A DNA stretch of 64,000 bases, taken from the NCBI GenBank assembly GCA_037447655.1, contig JBBHKE010001558.1, forward strand, positions 278,025-342,024, written 5' to 3'. Within the stretch, counting starts at the first letter, position 1. The number at the start of each line of letters is the position of its first letter. The DNA is from Zygnema cylindricum. Lineage: Eukaryota; Streptophyta; Zygnematophyceae; Zygnematales; Zygnemataceae. A model generated the notes under the pieces. It saw nothing but the letters and a program-made list of their open reading frames with translations. It was not told where the DNA came from and did no database searches. Position numbers and translations under genes: made by a program. Of this stretch, positions 46,337 to 58,152 are shown one piece after another.

Positions 46337-46436
46337 AAAGTGAAATGGGATAGAGGGCGACGTGGACACTTCACAGGCGACCTTCACCCCTTCACACGGC
46401 CTAAAAATGCACGGTTCAGGTAAGTACAGTACAGTA

Positions 46437-46635
46437 CACCGTCGATCGTATTTAGCGTGTTGAACCCTAATTCGGCGCCCCTAAATTTTGACCCTTGAAC
46501 CTTAAATAGAATAAATGACGCTATTTAAGGACGTGGACCATAATTTGCCACGTCTCCTGGCACTGAATTAGAATTAATGACGCTAATTTTTTCTTCACTC
46601 TAATAATTTCTACACGCTAAATACGATCGACGGTG
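46437..46635. mobile_element. TA-flanked MITE with 24-bp perfect ends in the divergent promoter (199 bp)
   Basis: The ends begin CACCGTCGATCGTATTTAGC and pair perfectly for 24 bp. TA flanks both sides (46435-46436, 46636-46637). The perfect ends suggest a young insertion. Confidence 0.9.
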
Positions 46636-46977
46636 TAATGTAGTTCCGTGGAACCATAGACCCACATGGTCACAGTGAAGAATGTTTCTCAGTTCTGGGA
46701 CGTTTCCGCTGCGAGAATATACGAGAAACGGCGAACGGGATGCAAGTATGCCACCATAGATACCGTACAGTAAGCGTGCAAGTACGGAGAAAAATGCACC
46801 GTACCAGTGCATATATAATTACGTACTTCTCGTCGTTTTAGGCTTTCAAATTTGTAACAGTCGCAACCCTAGCATCCAGTTTTCCACTTTCCAGCAGCGG
46901 ATAAAGTCATAAACCAGAAAAATTAGGGATCTAGCAAACGGTGAATAGACTTTTCTCTTCTTGTCTGGACGCCAGCC

Positions 46978-49900
46978 ATGGCGCATCGTCTTCTGCGTGA
47001 CACCGAAGCAGATGGATGGGAACGCAGTGATTTTCCTATTATTTGTGAAAGTTGTTTGGGCGAAAATCCTTACGTTCGGATGGTGAGGAGCTTGTATTAC
47101 TTTTTTTTTGCTTTGTTTATCATTTGTGGACTTTTTTTTTCGTCGAAGCTTATGTTTTTCTAAGCAGCTGTTGATTGCAAAAATTTTATGCTTTAGTTGC
47201 TGTACCATTGCATTATGTAATTAACAACGTCGTCATTCGGATTGTTTATTAACTGGCTTTGGTTTTCTTTCACAGACAAAAGCTAATTTTGATAAGGAAT
47301 GCAAGATTTGTACTCGACCTTTTACTGTATTTCGCTGGCGTCCTGGAAGAGATGCACGCTATAAGAAAACGGAAGTCTGTCAGACTTGTAGCAAGCTAAA
47401 GAATGTTTGCCAGGTAATGCAAACTTTTTCTCTTTATTTGCATGCTGGACCACAAAAATATGGGAAACAGTTTTTTAAATAACAACCTAGGTTATTGAAA
47501 TTTTAGCTATTCAGATTATCTTGGTGACGCATTATCGCAGGTTTTGACAAGATCGATATGTCGCTTGTTCTTGATCCTCAATTGTCATTATTTTTTTTCC
47601 ACAACCCATCTAGTGACCCTTCAGCCAATTACAGCATTGTATCTGCATGCTGTCTGTCATAGGCACTACATTCTCTCTGCCTTCTACCTATTCTAGGATA
47701 TGCAGCTGAAGAGAATGAGTAGCGTGTCTATCGGCATTAGTCTTTGTAAATCAATCTGGGAGTGATTTTGCACAGGTGTTAGCATCAGGTTGTTGTCTGT
47801 TTGGCAGATTCGTTTCTGATCATTATCATGAAGAAAGCATATTATTTGCAAACATCTGTACTTGTCCATCTGTATAAGAGATCAATTTTGTTATCTTACA
47901 GGAGATTACTTTTGCGTTTGGTTTTCTTTTACATTTTTACATGGTGATAACGGCTTAATTCAACCCTCCTTAGCACCCAGTTTCTTGTGTGGACTAGTGT
48001 TTGGATTCTGTACGTCTCCTGGTCTTGTTTCTGGCAATTAAAGTGGCTGTTTATCTTTCGTTGTTAACAGGTCTGTCTATTGGACCTGGAGTACGGCCTA
48101 CCAGTGCAAGTTCGAGACACGGCTTTGGGCATTGATACGACTGATGCTATTCCCAAGAGTGATGTGAACAGGGAATATTTCGCAGAAGAACAGGATCGTA
48201 AGGTGAATTTTTTACTCTTGGTTCGGTGGAGAACAGCATGGGGCAGCAGTTTTTTAATTGGATCAGGTGGCTTTGGGCTCTTCCTGAACTCTTTTCTTCT
48301 CAAGTAGATTCTTGGGATAGAGGCTTCTCTTCCGCAGTTCCAAGTAACAGCAGAACGTCAGAAAGATAATGTTTGTGGGGATTATATACCCCATGACATT
48401 GCCATCAAGTGTTCTCATGCATTATGGTCACTTTTCGTTTCACTGCTATAGTGATAACCCATTTTGCACGTCATTTTAGTGAATGTGGCTATATTGTTTG
48501 ATGTCTTTCAGCTGTGCTCAAGAGTACTGGCTGTTTATTGCATGGTTTTTTGTACATGCTTTGTGCAGGTGAACCTTTTGTTATGTAACTGCTTTCTTGT
48601 CAACACCAATATCGTTAAACTTTTGCAGTGGCTTTTTTACCATGCGATGGAAGACAGTGATTATGTCGACGATATTGAGTAATTTATGGACTTTTTAATT
48701 ACCGTTTCATTTGGTTAATATACAATGTGTCTACATAGACTGCCCTTGCATACGACGGTATGTGCAAGAGAGTGTCTGCTAACTGCTAATTAATTTTCCT
48801 ATGTATGAGCATGAACAATTTAGTAGAATGTCAATGCAACATGCCAAACTAACTGGCTTATAGGTTATCCCTCTAAATGTTTCACCGGTTACTCACCTTT
48901 GTCTAGACCATATCTCAACAGTTCAATAAAGCCAATATGGCCTAAATTTCCCATCTCACTTTTTTTGCCCTCAGGACCGATTAATTTCTTTTGTACTGCT
49001 AGTAACAGCTAGAACTATTTTGGAAGAAAGTTACTGTTTTTGCTCACGGATTATGACTGTGTTTCTATGACTGCCGACACTGGCACATCATATTACTTCA
49101 GGGTTGTAACCTTACTCAAACTTTGTACTTAGGACTGCAAGTACATGTGAGGAAACTACTGGCAATTGCAGCAACTCGAGCAGTTTTTTATGTTCGGACA
49201 GTTCTGCACATGCTGGGATGCTGAGAAACCATGATTCAAGCCCTTAAGTTTTTAACAACAATAATGACAAATTTAAGGAATATGTCAAGGGATTACTGTG
49301 ATTACCGTTTGCGATACTGGCGTTACTGTTATTTGTTTTACCCGTTCGTAGGAGTAAAAATTGGGGGTACCACCAGTAACAACAGTTATTTTCTGGTTAT
49401 TTTTGGTTTTTATTGTTGATCGTACTGGCTATGTACAACTGAATACCGTGCATTACTGGGATACTGGGAAGTAACACCGGTATTTTCTTCATATCTAATC
49501 ACCCTAAAAGGGATTTGTGCCTCGTAAAACTCTGCCTAGCAGATCAGAAGGTCCTTTTGGCAAACTGTAGTCATGAAGGCATGTTCGGGGTTTTGCAACT
49601 GCGAAGGAGACTATGATGCCATGCTAGGCTGCCCTGGTTTCTATGTAGTTCACGCAAGTTTGTATTGTACGAATGTCGTTTTGAATATAAGAATCAAAGA
49701 CTCTGAGAGGGGTTGTTGGCCTAACTACCTGGGTTAGACGATAGTAATTTTTAGAACCTTAAGACGGGAGAATAGTTATCTAATTTTAGTCGATAATTTT
49801 GGCATGTTCGACTCAGTTGAAATTCTCTTTGCCTGCTCAGCAAGTCAATTGTCTAGTTTTATGTGGTCAACAAATTGCTGATTTGTGATGAGGCTTTGTT

Positions 49901-51811
49901 TCGTGTGTTTGAATTTGTGATACAGGCCCGAGCTGGTTTAGATTATGATTCGGAATTTGGTAAAGCAAAGCCAAGTGACACAATTCTAAGGCTGCAACGG
50001 ACTACTCCATATTATAAACGAAACCGCGCTCATATCTGTAGTTTTTATGTCCGTGGAGAGTGTACCAGAGGGGCTGAATGTCCTTATCGACATGAGATGC
50101 CCCTCACAGGCGAGCTTTCCCAGCAGAACATTAAGGACCGTTACTATGGGTGAGTTATTGTGAAAACCGGTTCTTAGGAACATGATTTTCATGAACTAGG
50201 GACTTGCTAATTACACCTCAATATGTCTCAATATGTCTGTTGTACATTCTGTCATAGATAGTGTATAGATATGCAGCTACTATCACAGCTGATTATTTTC
50301 CTATTACATTGTACAGGAAACTTCTTACTTCCTATCAGTCAATAAAGTGATTCCTACAGTTAATTGCAATTGTGGAATTGAAGTTTATTTCTCATTTCAT
50401 TTAGATTTGAGTAAAATGTGTATTTTCCAACTAATGGTATGGTTGACTCTGGTCGAATATTGACTGCCAGCATCATTCAAATGTGGGTTCATAAGCTTTC
50501 AATATAGTCAAGTTTAGGAGCTAAAGTTCTGAATAATGTATGTGGTTGCAGTGTCAACGATCCTGTGGCGAATAAGCTCCTTCGAAGGGCAGCTGAAATG
50601 CCTTCTCTCAGCCCTCCTGACGATGATTCCATCAAGACATTGTATGTGGGAGGCCTTGATGATCGCATCTCCGAGCAGGATCTCAAGTGAGTTTAATCAC
50701 CTTTGACCTTCTGATAAAATCACATTGCCTCGGCTCAATCTTTCATTAATGGGAACTCAAGGAGTTCAATTTTGTTTTTTTTTTTTTTTTTGGCTTTTGC
50801 TTCATATATTTGGTGATTTCATTTGTTTGACTTTATAGGGAGCAGTACCCTGAATCCTGATTCCCAAAGCACATGTGACAGTTCACTCGGTTTCCCACAA
50901 ATTAAACCTCGACGTGACACAATCCTTTTTTTGTGTGTTACATTCTGATCCTTTCTCTCGTCTTTTCGTGGGATCGACGCAGAGATCAATTCTACGGATA
51001 TGGGGAAATTGAATCGATTCGAATTGTACAGACCCGTTCTTGTGCCTTCATTGCATACACAACGAGGGAAGGTGCAGAAAAAGCTGCCGATAATTTGGCA
51101 AATAAATTGGTAATTAAAGGTCTCCGTCTCAAACTCATGTGGGGAAGACCTCCGGCCCCGCGTCCTGAGTCTCAAGAGGCGATTAAGGGAGCTGAGGGGG
51201 CAGCTTTTAGTGCTGCCAGTTTAGGTCTTTTGCCTCGCCAGGTAACGTCTCAAGGGGGTGGCCCTTCAGGAGGCGGTGTTCCTGGAGGAGGAGGAGGGGG
51301 AGGAAATGTTTTGTCTGGTACAGGACCTCAGATGAGTTTAAGTTCCTACTATCCATCCATGGATCCCGAGAGAATGGGAGCCGTGACTCGACCGGATCCG
51401 AGTGAGGAAGGAACCGCGATGGGTGGAGAAGGAGAGGATGTCAACAGAGGCGCAGGCAGTCAACAGATGCATGGATACCAGAACCAACAAAGACAGTTAG
51501 GGCCGCCGGGAATTAGTGGAGGAGGAGGAGGACCACCGTTACCTTCTGGTTCGTCTCATCATATGCAGTATAATACCGGACATCATCAGGTCTATGGACA
51601 GCCACCACCTGGCGCGCCGTATCATCACCAAGTTCCCCATTTTCAGGGCCCACCTCCACCGTTTCCCGGGGCTGTTCCTATGATGCAACCGGGCATGTCG
51701 GGAAGACCTCCGCCTCCCCCTACCGGACCACCGCCTCAGTATGCCCAGCCTTCACGGTCAGGACCACCTCCTCCTCCCCCACCTTTTTTTCGAGGGGCAT
51801 ATAGAGGTTGA
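46978..51811 (+). CDS. RBM22: RBM22/MAC5 pre-mRNA splicing factor (CCCH zinc finger and RRM), about 520 aa
   Basis: Six exons join in frame: 46978-47082, 47276-47413, 48071-48202, 49926-50149, 50552-50686 and 50983-51811 (1563 nt). In the activated spliceosome RBM22 (yeast Ecm2/Cwc2 functions; plant MAC5) contacts U6 snRNA and the intron. Four Cys pairs (C23/C26, C44/C47, C70/C73, C80/C83) form the N-terminal zinc region. A CCCH finger follows: C163, C171, C177, H181 in [20 protein letters not shown]. The RRM is at about 228-301 with LYVGGL and RSCAFIAY. The tail is Gly/Pro-rich, and somewhat longer than in Arabidopsis. All conserved parts are intact. A GA-rich tract begins about 40 bp after the stop. 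The gene is divergent from the SR cyclophilin. Confidence 0.96.
49300..49490. repeat. Weak inverted-repeat element in RBM22 intron 3
   Basis: GATACTGGCGTTACTG on the left faces the complement of AATACCGGTGTTACTT on the right, about 170 bp apart. The rest of this 1.7-kb intron (48203-49925) shows nothing recognisable. Confidence 0.35.
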
Positions 51812-51847
51812 CAACCCGGGCAAATTTTATCATGCTGATAGGACAAC

Positions 51848-52068
51848 TGAGAGGGAGAGAGGGGAAAAAGGGGAGAGAGAGGGGCGAGAGCGGAGAGAGA
51901 GGGGAGAGAGGGGAGAGAGAGGGGAGAGAAGGGAGAAGAGAGTAATTAGGTGGGAGGAATCCCAGATTGGGAGGGGAGAGAGGGGAGAGAAGGGAGAGAG
52001 GGAAGGGAGAGGAGAAGAGAGTAGTTTGGGTGAAGGGAAGGTGGAGGGAATCCCAGATTGGGAGCGAT
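51848..52068. repeat. Purine tract (GGGGAGAGA)n in the 3' untranslated region of RBM22
   Basis: About 220 bases of GGGAGAGAGGGG-type repeat on the plus strand begin some 40 bp after the stop codon. Two short TGGGAGGAATCCCAGATTGG-like units interrupt it. Confidence 0.9.
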
Positions 52069-52192
52069 AGATTGGGGGTCGAAGTGGGATCAATTGTCTA
52101 ACTTAGCAAAGAAAAGAATTAACTTTGTCATCACCAATGTCTGTTATGTGTCGTTTCAATTTTAAAATTTTGATCTTGGAGGAAGTACTTGA

Positions 52193-52198
52193 AATAAA
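52193..52198 (+). terminator. Candidate poly(A) signal AATAAA for RBM22
   Basis: AATAAA lies about 380 bases after the stop codon, beyond the purine tract. Confidence 0.5.
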
Positions 52199-52744
52199 GT
52201 TGGGAGATTATCCATGGTGGTCAGTAATGGTCGTGGACACATACTGGTGTTTATTGTTAACCTTTTTTGTTTGTTTTTGTTTTATTTTGCGGGTGTAAAA
52301 TGACATCGATTTTGTTTTGATGTCATTCCCTCTCCTTATAACTCTTGTTTTTTTCTTAACGCTAGCTCTGTAAATGGTTCGAAAGCAGCCACTTGATGCA
52401 AAACCAAAGCATAACCTCATGCTATTCATTTCTTTACTCTTAGGCATTTTTTGATTTGTCAACCTTGATGCGCGGCACTTCTATGTTGTTTTAGGCCTAC
52501 GATTGCACTTTTGAAGTGACTAAAGCAATTCTTTTTTTAGTATGCACTGATGAAGCGAGCTGGACAAATGAGATGTTCCGTGCATGTTCAATTGTTGCTC
52601 TTCTTTTAGAATCTGGCCTATTTTAGGGTTATGGATGCATAAACAAGTTTTGGTGTAGGTACACTCCCTATAGCTATTAGTGTTAAACTTTTTTTGGGCA
52701 GTAAAAGGTGTATAACTTTCCGCTTAACCTTGAATTCCATTTCT

Positions 52745-53083
52745 GAGACATTCATTTGCAAGTCAGTGATATTACCTTTCAATTGTAATGCCACAATTGC
52801 AAACCGGAAAACTGTGTTGTGAGAAATAGCACTTCGACTGCCCAAAAAACGTTTGGCAGTATTTCTATCTTTGAGACATTCATGTGAAAGTAAGTGATTG
52901 TACCTTTCAAATGTGATGGCACGATTACAAATTTAAATACTGTATGGTGAGAAAAAGTACTAAGGCTGCCCAAAAAATGTTTTATACTAGTAGCGTTACC
53001 AGTACAAACAAAAAGATAAGTCAACTGGATTTTGTATATTAGTAGCGTTACCACTGTAGACAAAAATTATAAGTCAACCGTGG
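52745..53083. repeat. Two successive diverged tandem duplications (about 127-bp and 52-bp periods)
   Basis: GAGACATTCAT recurs at 52745 and 52873, and CTGCCCAAAAAACGTTT-like ends recur at 52838 and 52965. Next to it, TAGTAGCGTTACCA recurs at 52988 and 53040. Confidence 0.75.
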
Positions 53084-54879
53084 GTTTTTTGTGAAGACAA
53101 GTGAAAGCAGGACAGTTATACACTGCAACAAACCCCAAATTTGATCAGATGGTAGCAGCAATCTCAGGTTCTCAGGCTAAATACAAAACTAAATGTTCAC
53201 AACAAACTGTTTAGGAGCTCATAGATAACTATGTATTTTGTACTTTCTGTGCTTACTTTTCAAATTATTGAATTGTTGATGACAAACTATATTAAACAAT
53301 TTCAACTAGGCAAAACTTAACTTTTTTGGTTCATAGGATGTTCCATGAGTAACATACGTGAAAAGGCAGAATATTACATTTTCTGCATACATGAGCCAGT
53401 TCTGTTTTAAATTGGTATTCAAGAGCTGGCAACTTTTTATGTGAATTTCTGCCCATGTGCAATAAATAGTCACTATTATTGAATAGTTGGCGAATGATCG
53501 ACCAATTGCCAATAATACAATTTCACATGCCCCGATTACTCCGAAATTTTAATAACTCAATGGCAGTGGTTATGGCCTTTTTTTCCCTATTTGTCTACCC
53601 TCATTTCTTCCTTTTTAATTCTACATCATCGGCATTGCGATGTGACCTTCCTTCCGTGATCCCATCGTCTCGCCTAAATGCCTTATCCTCCTTTTCTTGC
53701 TGTAAACTTGCAGGATAAATTAAAAAGCACGATGGTAAACCATCTGAGTCTGGGGGTACAAAAGGGGTGGCATGACCAACACTGAAAAACAACAATAACA
53801 TCGGTTTCAACCACGGCACAACCCAAATGCTCCCTCCCATCCACTTTCTCTTTCGTATCCTCTCCCTTCCTTCTCTTTGACCATTCCTCTCCCGCCTCGT
53901 CCTCGTTCTCCTTCCTTCCTCGATGCCACATCAGCGACCACCATGATGTCACCTTCTCCCAGTTCACTCCGTCTTGCTTGTCACCCGTTGTTTTCCTCTT
54001 AATGACAATTGTTAACAAATTTTTGTTAAGAAAGTGCGATGGTAAACCATGAGGGGACATCTCACGCAAGAAGTCTCAAACGATAAGTCCACCAAAGCTG
54101 AAAACATGGGATTAGATTTTTGTACTATCGTTGAGGTGGAGATATGGGGGAACAAATGTAGTGAAACACACACTGATGAAGACACACTTTCACTGCCTTT
54201 GTGGATTTCAGATGTGTTTGTATTGAGGGTTGTGTGACCATTTTTTTCGGGTTAGATGTTCAAATCATTTTTAAAAAACAGTTACCACGGAGCATGGAAA
54301 GCCTCGAGTTGACACAACTGAGAACCTATGTTTTGTTGGCATGCTCAATGCTATGTGGTTCATCTACTTCGTAATTTTCTTATCGTGCCTTTCGTTTTTA
54401 CTTTTATTTAACTTTTTGGTCACAACTAAGCCTATTATTCATTGACATTAAAAATGAATTTAGTAACAAAAACACGATGGCAAATCGCTTGTCGTGTAAT
54501 TTACAGGATCGGGGTAAAATACAACAAAAACCAAATGACAAGCCATCAAATAAAACCCTCCAATAAAACAAAATTAAAACATCAAAAGCTAACCAATCCA
54601 ATCTTCAACACAAAAAAACTCATTCAAAAGGGGCCCATCCTAGTAAATTATCCATGCTCGATGGAGCCCCGTGTTTCGTTGAAAAGTTAGTGTGTAATAG
54701 TTCCTTCCATTATATGAAATTACCATACTTTCAATGTTCATCTTTTGGCAATCAAAACAATCTTAGTTTAGACATGTTGACTCTTGGTCTTCTCCAAAAT
54801 ACAATAAACAAGTCAATGGTTGTTGTTAAAATATATTTGTTGACCTTACCACCGGTCGTCTTGCTTTGTAACTAAAAAG

Positions 54880-55706
54880 TGGTGTTGTGTATCGGTAAAA
54901 AAATTATCGCGATAACACCGATACCGATATTTATCGGTTATTGAACGGTCAGAGGGCCCGATATATCGGTCCGAGACCAACAAATTCCATATCGACGATA
55001 ACTTTTAAAAATTATAATATGCATACAACAGTACTTTATAACATATTGTATAATATTATTGACTTTATATAGCGTGGCATGCCACGTATAAGAATCTGTT
55101 CCATATCTGTTTAACTAAAATTTATTACGGACAGCGCAGCACATAAACGTTGACAATTTTAAAGCATTACTTTATAGTTCTAAAACTATAGTACCGAAAC
55201 GAAAATACTAAATTACGTTGTAAATATGTAAATCAAACTTTTTCGAAAAACACACACGAATACATCTGTCAGGCTGCCGCCATTTACTGCCACTATGGAA
55301 GTGATATGAGGGCGTAACTAACCTTGCAAACAAAAAAAAAACCAGTCAAAAGGACATTCTGGACGCGTATGGGAGCGTGGAACCCAAGTAAAACCCCCTT
55401 AACTAAGAAATCATCAAGGAAATATCGCGATTTTTTTACGGAAATCGGGGGGAAGAGGGTTCGCGGCGCGTCCGAGGAGTAACACGGACAATTGAGTGTA
55501 CTGACCGTACATTTATCTGTACAATCCGTACAGTTATCACCAATAGTTATCGATATTGGTGTTATTGCCGATAAACAACCGATATTATCGGTTAATTATC
55601 GGCGATAACACCGATAACAATATATCTTACCAATATATCGATTATCGACAACCCGAAAAAAGGCCCATATCGGTTATCAGCAAATCCTTACCGATACACA
55701 GCACTA
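54880..55706. mobile_element. Non-autonomous hAT-like element E, copy 2 (827 bp)
   Basis: Reverse-complement copy of 2377-3265. Flanks are CTAAAAAG (54872-54879) and CTAAAACG (55707-55714), matching at 7 of 8 positions, as expected for an 8-bp hAT duplication. Ends are TGGTGTTGTGTATCGG and CCGATACACAGCACTA. The same GATA/TATCGG-rich termini are present. Confidence 0.85.
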
Positions 55707-55714
55707 CTAAAACG

Positions 55715-55997
55715 GCAATCATTAACCCTAAAAATTGCCAGAAAAAGCGTAAAAGTCCATTAAAAAAATTTAACAACTACCTTTCTCGATAATGATTCGC
55801 ATACAGTTTCTAAGGAGCGAAAACTTTTTTTTTTCAGTCCCTGCTTATTGGCCATATTCGATCAAGAACGGGAAGCGTGTGACAAAATCTTCTCTTGTCC
55901 ACACTATAAGATATGTCCCATTGACCCAATTGAACAACGGACTCCTGAATCTCTCCGAAATGAACCCTTAACTTTCTGCGATACGCTCCGCATAAAC
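55715..55997. other. Short spacer between two transposons
   Basis: Less than 300 bases of unremarkable sequence lie between the hAT-like element and the TAA before element A copy 2. Confidence 0.4.
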
Positions 55998-56772
55998 TAA
56001 GGGTACGTCCCCATGTATTAAGGTATCCACTTTTCTCTGTCTTTTTGCCCTAAAATCCAAGGAACTTTGACAAAAACTTTAGCCGTATGAGAAAATCATT
56101 TTTACCAAAATAGAGTGAACGTCAATTCATACTTTGGATGTACGGCGAGTTTGTCGTCATGTGAACGCATTTTGGCGTGTTCCCCTTTTCGACCCCCGGG
56201 CAAGAGAATCCAGCCCAAAAAAAAACTTCATCCAAAATCACCTCGAGGGGGTGATTTTAGTTCAAGTACCGCCCAAACAGCGAATGAAAAATGACCCAAG
56301 CACGCGCCACAAGAGTGTGAAAATTTTAGGACGAAGGAGAGTCCTCGCTATTTTTCTTCGTGCCCGTCACGCGCATGTACGGAAAAAATTATGCAGGGGT
56401 TCTCGGACCTCCACTTTCATTCATGGGGTCCTTTGCAAAGTTTTGCGACGTCGTCGCCTCTCCCCTTTCCCTCTCACACCATCGCTCTTATCTCACACTA
56501 TGTAGAATGCGACACGACAATATCGGTATAAAATGAAAGATTTTTTAAAAATATTATTTTTGACAATTTTTAGGTTTTTTTTTTCAATGGCAAGTCGAGC
56601 GAGAAAAGTAGAAAAAATGAAATCGGAAAACCATGGCAGAAAGTTATTGAATCAGTGACGTCGACGTTGTGACAAGTGAGCGTGACGTCACAATATCACC
56701 AAACCCCAAACATCTACGATTTCACAAAAATCTAGACGTCTACAACTGTCGCTGTTTTTGTTGGCGTCACTA

Positions 56773-57329
56773 CACCGTGAATCGTTATTCGCGTAAAGGT
56801 TTCTTTAGCGTGTAGGAACAATTACCGTTATTTACGCTAATTGAGAATTTGGATTTTTTCAAAAAAAACATACATACTGGATATTTACTTATACTAATTT
56901 GTATTTAAAAAAAAATAAACACCCGCCCCAAACTTGTTTACACTAATATAGGTTCTGTTCAAAATCTTACAAATTGTACACAAATCGTACGTTCACACCT
57001 TCGAAACGCGGTTGCCGGACGAATATGTGAGAACGTGATTTTTGACAACTCGATTGTATCCCCTTTTTAGAGCGCATATTCTCATGTGAACGTGGTTACT
57101 AAAACCCATTAATTATACTTTCTCACTTAAAAAGGTACATTCTTGTACAGTATGACACCAACCGTACAACACTCTATTTAGATGATAAAAATTGGAAAAG
57201 AACCCTAAATGGCGTAAAAGAAAAAACAAAATAATTTATGCTGTTTAAGAATTTGGGGAAAAAAAACGGAGTCAGATTATGGGAAAAAAGTATGAGATAG
57301 TGCCATAGTGGTGTTGTAATGTGGGACGG
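56773..57329. mobile_element. TA-flanked MITE, family C, copy 2 (right end lost or altered)
   Basis: It begins CACCGTGAATCGTTATTCGC after TA (56771-56772) and follows copy 1 (20851-21389) in the same order, including CACTAATATAGGT, the CGAAACGCGG region and TACAACACTCTATTTAGA. The expected right terminus is not recognisable; the sequence runs directly into MITE B copy 2. Confidence 0.75.
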
Positions 57330-57331
57330 TA

Positions 57332-57819
57332 CACCGTGAATCGCTATTAGCGTACATGACGCTAATTGGGGTACCCCTTTTTTTGGGGCAAATTCTCAAA
57401 TAGAATAAAGTACGCTAAATGTTTCTGAACGTTATTTGAGGTACCCCGCTCAATACGGTTCATAACTGTAATTTAGTGTCCTTTTAAATAGTGTGGTGTA
57501 CGGACTGTCAGATCTGTACTATTTCGTACCTTTTTAAATTTAAAAGTACAGAAAATATAATAATATATAATTGCGTAAATATTTTCCGGCATACGCAGAT
57601 GTAAAAAAAACGCGACGGCGTACGATTTGAACAATTTCGTACATATACATGTTTTAGTATGGACATATTATGTGCCGAATTTTTTTACAAAGCAGTTTAC
57701 AAATTAGAGTACATGATAAATTAGTATCATGGTGTACCCGAAAAAACACAATTTACCGTGAGGTCGCTAATTGTTTCATTACGCTATATTTTTTATTACG
57801 CTAATAGCGATTCACGGTG
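57332..57819. mobile_element. TA-flanked MITE, family B, copy 2 (488 bp, inverted relative to copy 1)
   Basis: Both ends read CACCGTGAATCGCTATTAGC when oriented inwards, with TA on both sides (57330-57331, 57820-57821). Length is identical to copy 1, and the internal sequence aligns along its whole length. Confidence 0.9.
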
Positions 57820-58012
57820 TAGTCGTCGAAAGTTTCGTAGTCGTCTTCAATCGTCACAAGTTGTACCTACGTCTACAACCGTCACATTTCAAAGTTCCGA
57901 TTTGGTGATTTCATTTTCGCACATAGGGACGCTCTTCAAAGTAGTACGGAGAATCTTCACTACAGTCCAAAATAGTTTATCAAAGTACCGACTACATGGG
58001 GACGTACCCTAA

Positions 58013-58152
58013 AACATCGCCGAATTCATTTATATCTGCGCTTCCTTGCTGTCTCTTTGGTGTGTACATAGAAGTTAGAACTTTTGAAAGGTGTCCTTTA
58101 GCTGGCTGCAATAACCAAGGCTGGTAACCTGTGAGCAAAGAAGACGGCAACC
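58013..58152 (+). promoter_or_regulatory. Short proximal upstream region and leader of TAP46
   Basis: Only 140 bases separate the transposon end from the ATG. The transcription start of TAP46 must lie here or inside the transposon. Confidence 0.5.

Larger units (their letters stand above)
45842..46977. promoter_or_regulatory. Shared divergent promoter region of the cyclophilin and RBM22 genes
   Basis: The 1136 bases lie between the two ATG codons, which face away from each other. They include a CpG-dense near-palindrome (46308-46336) and a 199-bp MITE (46437-46635). No other gene fits between them, so regulatory elements of both genes should be here. Confidence 0.65.
52087..54871. other. Intergenic region with local tandem repeats, no gene recognised
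   Basis: This stretch lies between RBM22 and the second hAT-like element. It contains the RBM22 poly(A) candidate and tandem repeats at 52745-53083. A recurring ACGATGGTAAACCAT-like motif is seen near 53729, 54034 and 54474. Short open frames have no domain. Confidence 0.45.
56001..58009. mobile_element. PIF/Harbinger-like element A, copy 2, with nested MITEs
   Basis: The ends GGGTACGTCCCCATGTA and TACATGGGGACGTACCC are perfect inverted repeats, and TAA flanks both sides (55998-56000, 58010-58012). Removing 56773-57819 restores continuity with copy 1 at 1-651 (join near GGCGTCAC and GTCGTC). Without the insert the element is about 960 bp and has no transposase. It ends 143 bp before the TAP46 start codon. 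Confidence 0.88.

Noticed and set aside
52618-53063. Two minus-strand frames of 75-94 aa
   Set aside because: They coincide with tandemly duplicated non-coding sequence and share repeat-derived segments.
56134-56505. 123-aa frame inside element A as a transposase
   Set aside because: No DDE or DNA-binding motif, and the frame is not kept in copy 1.
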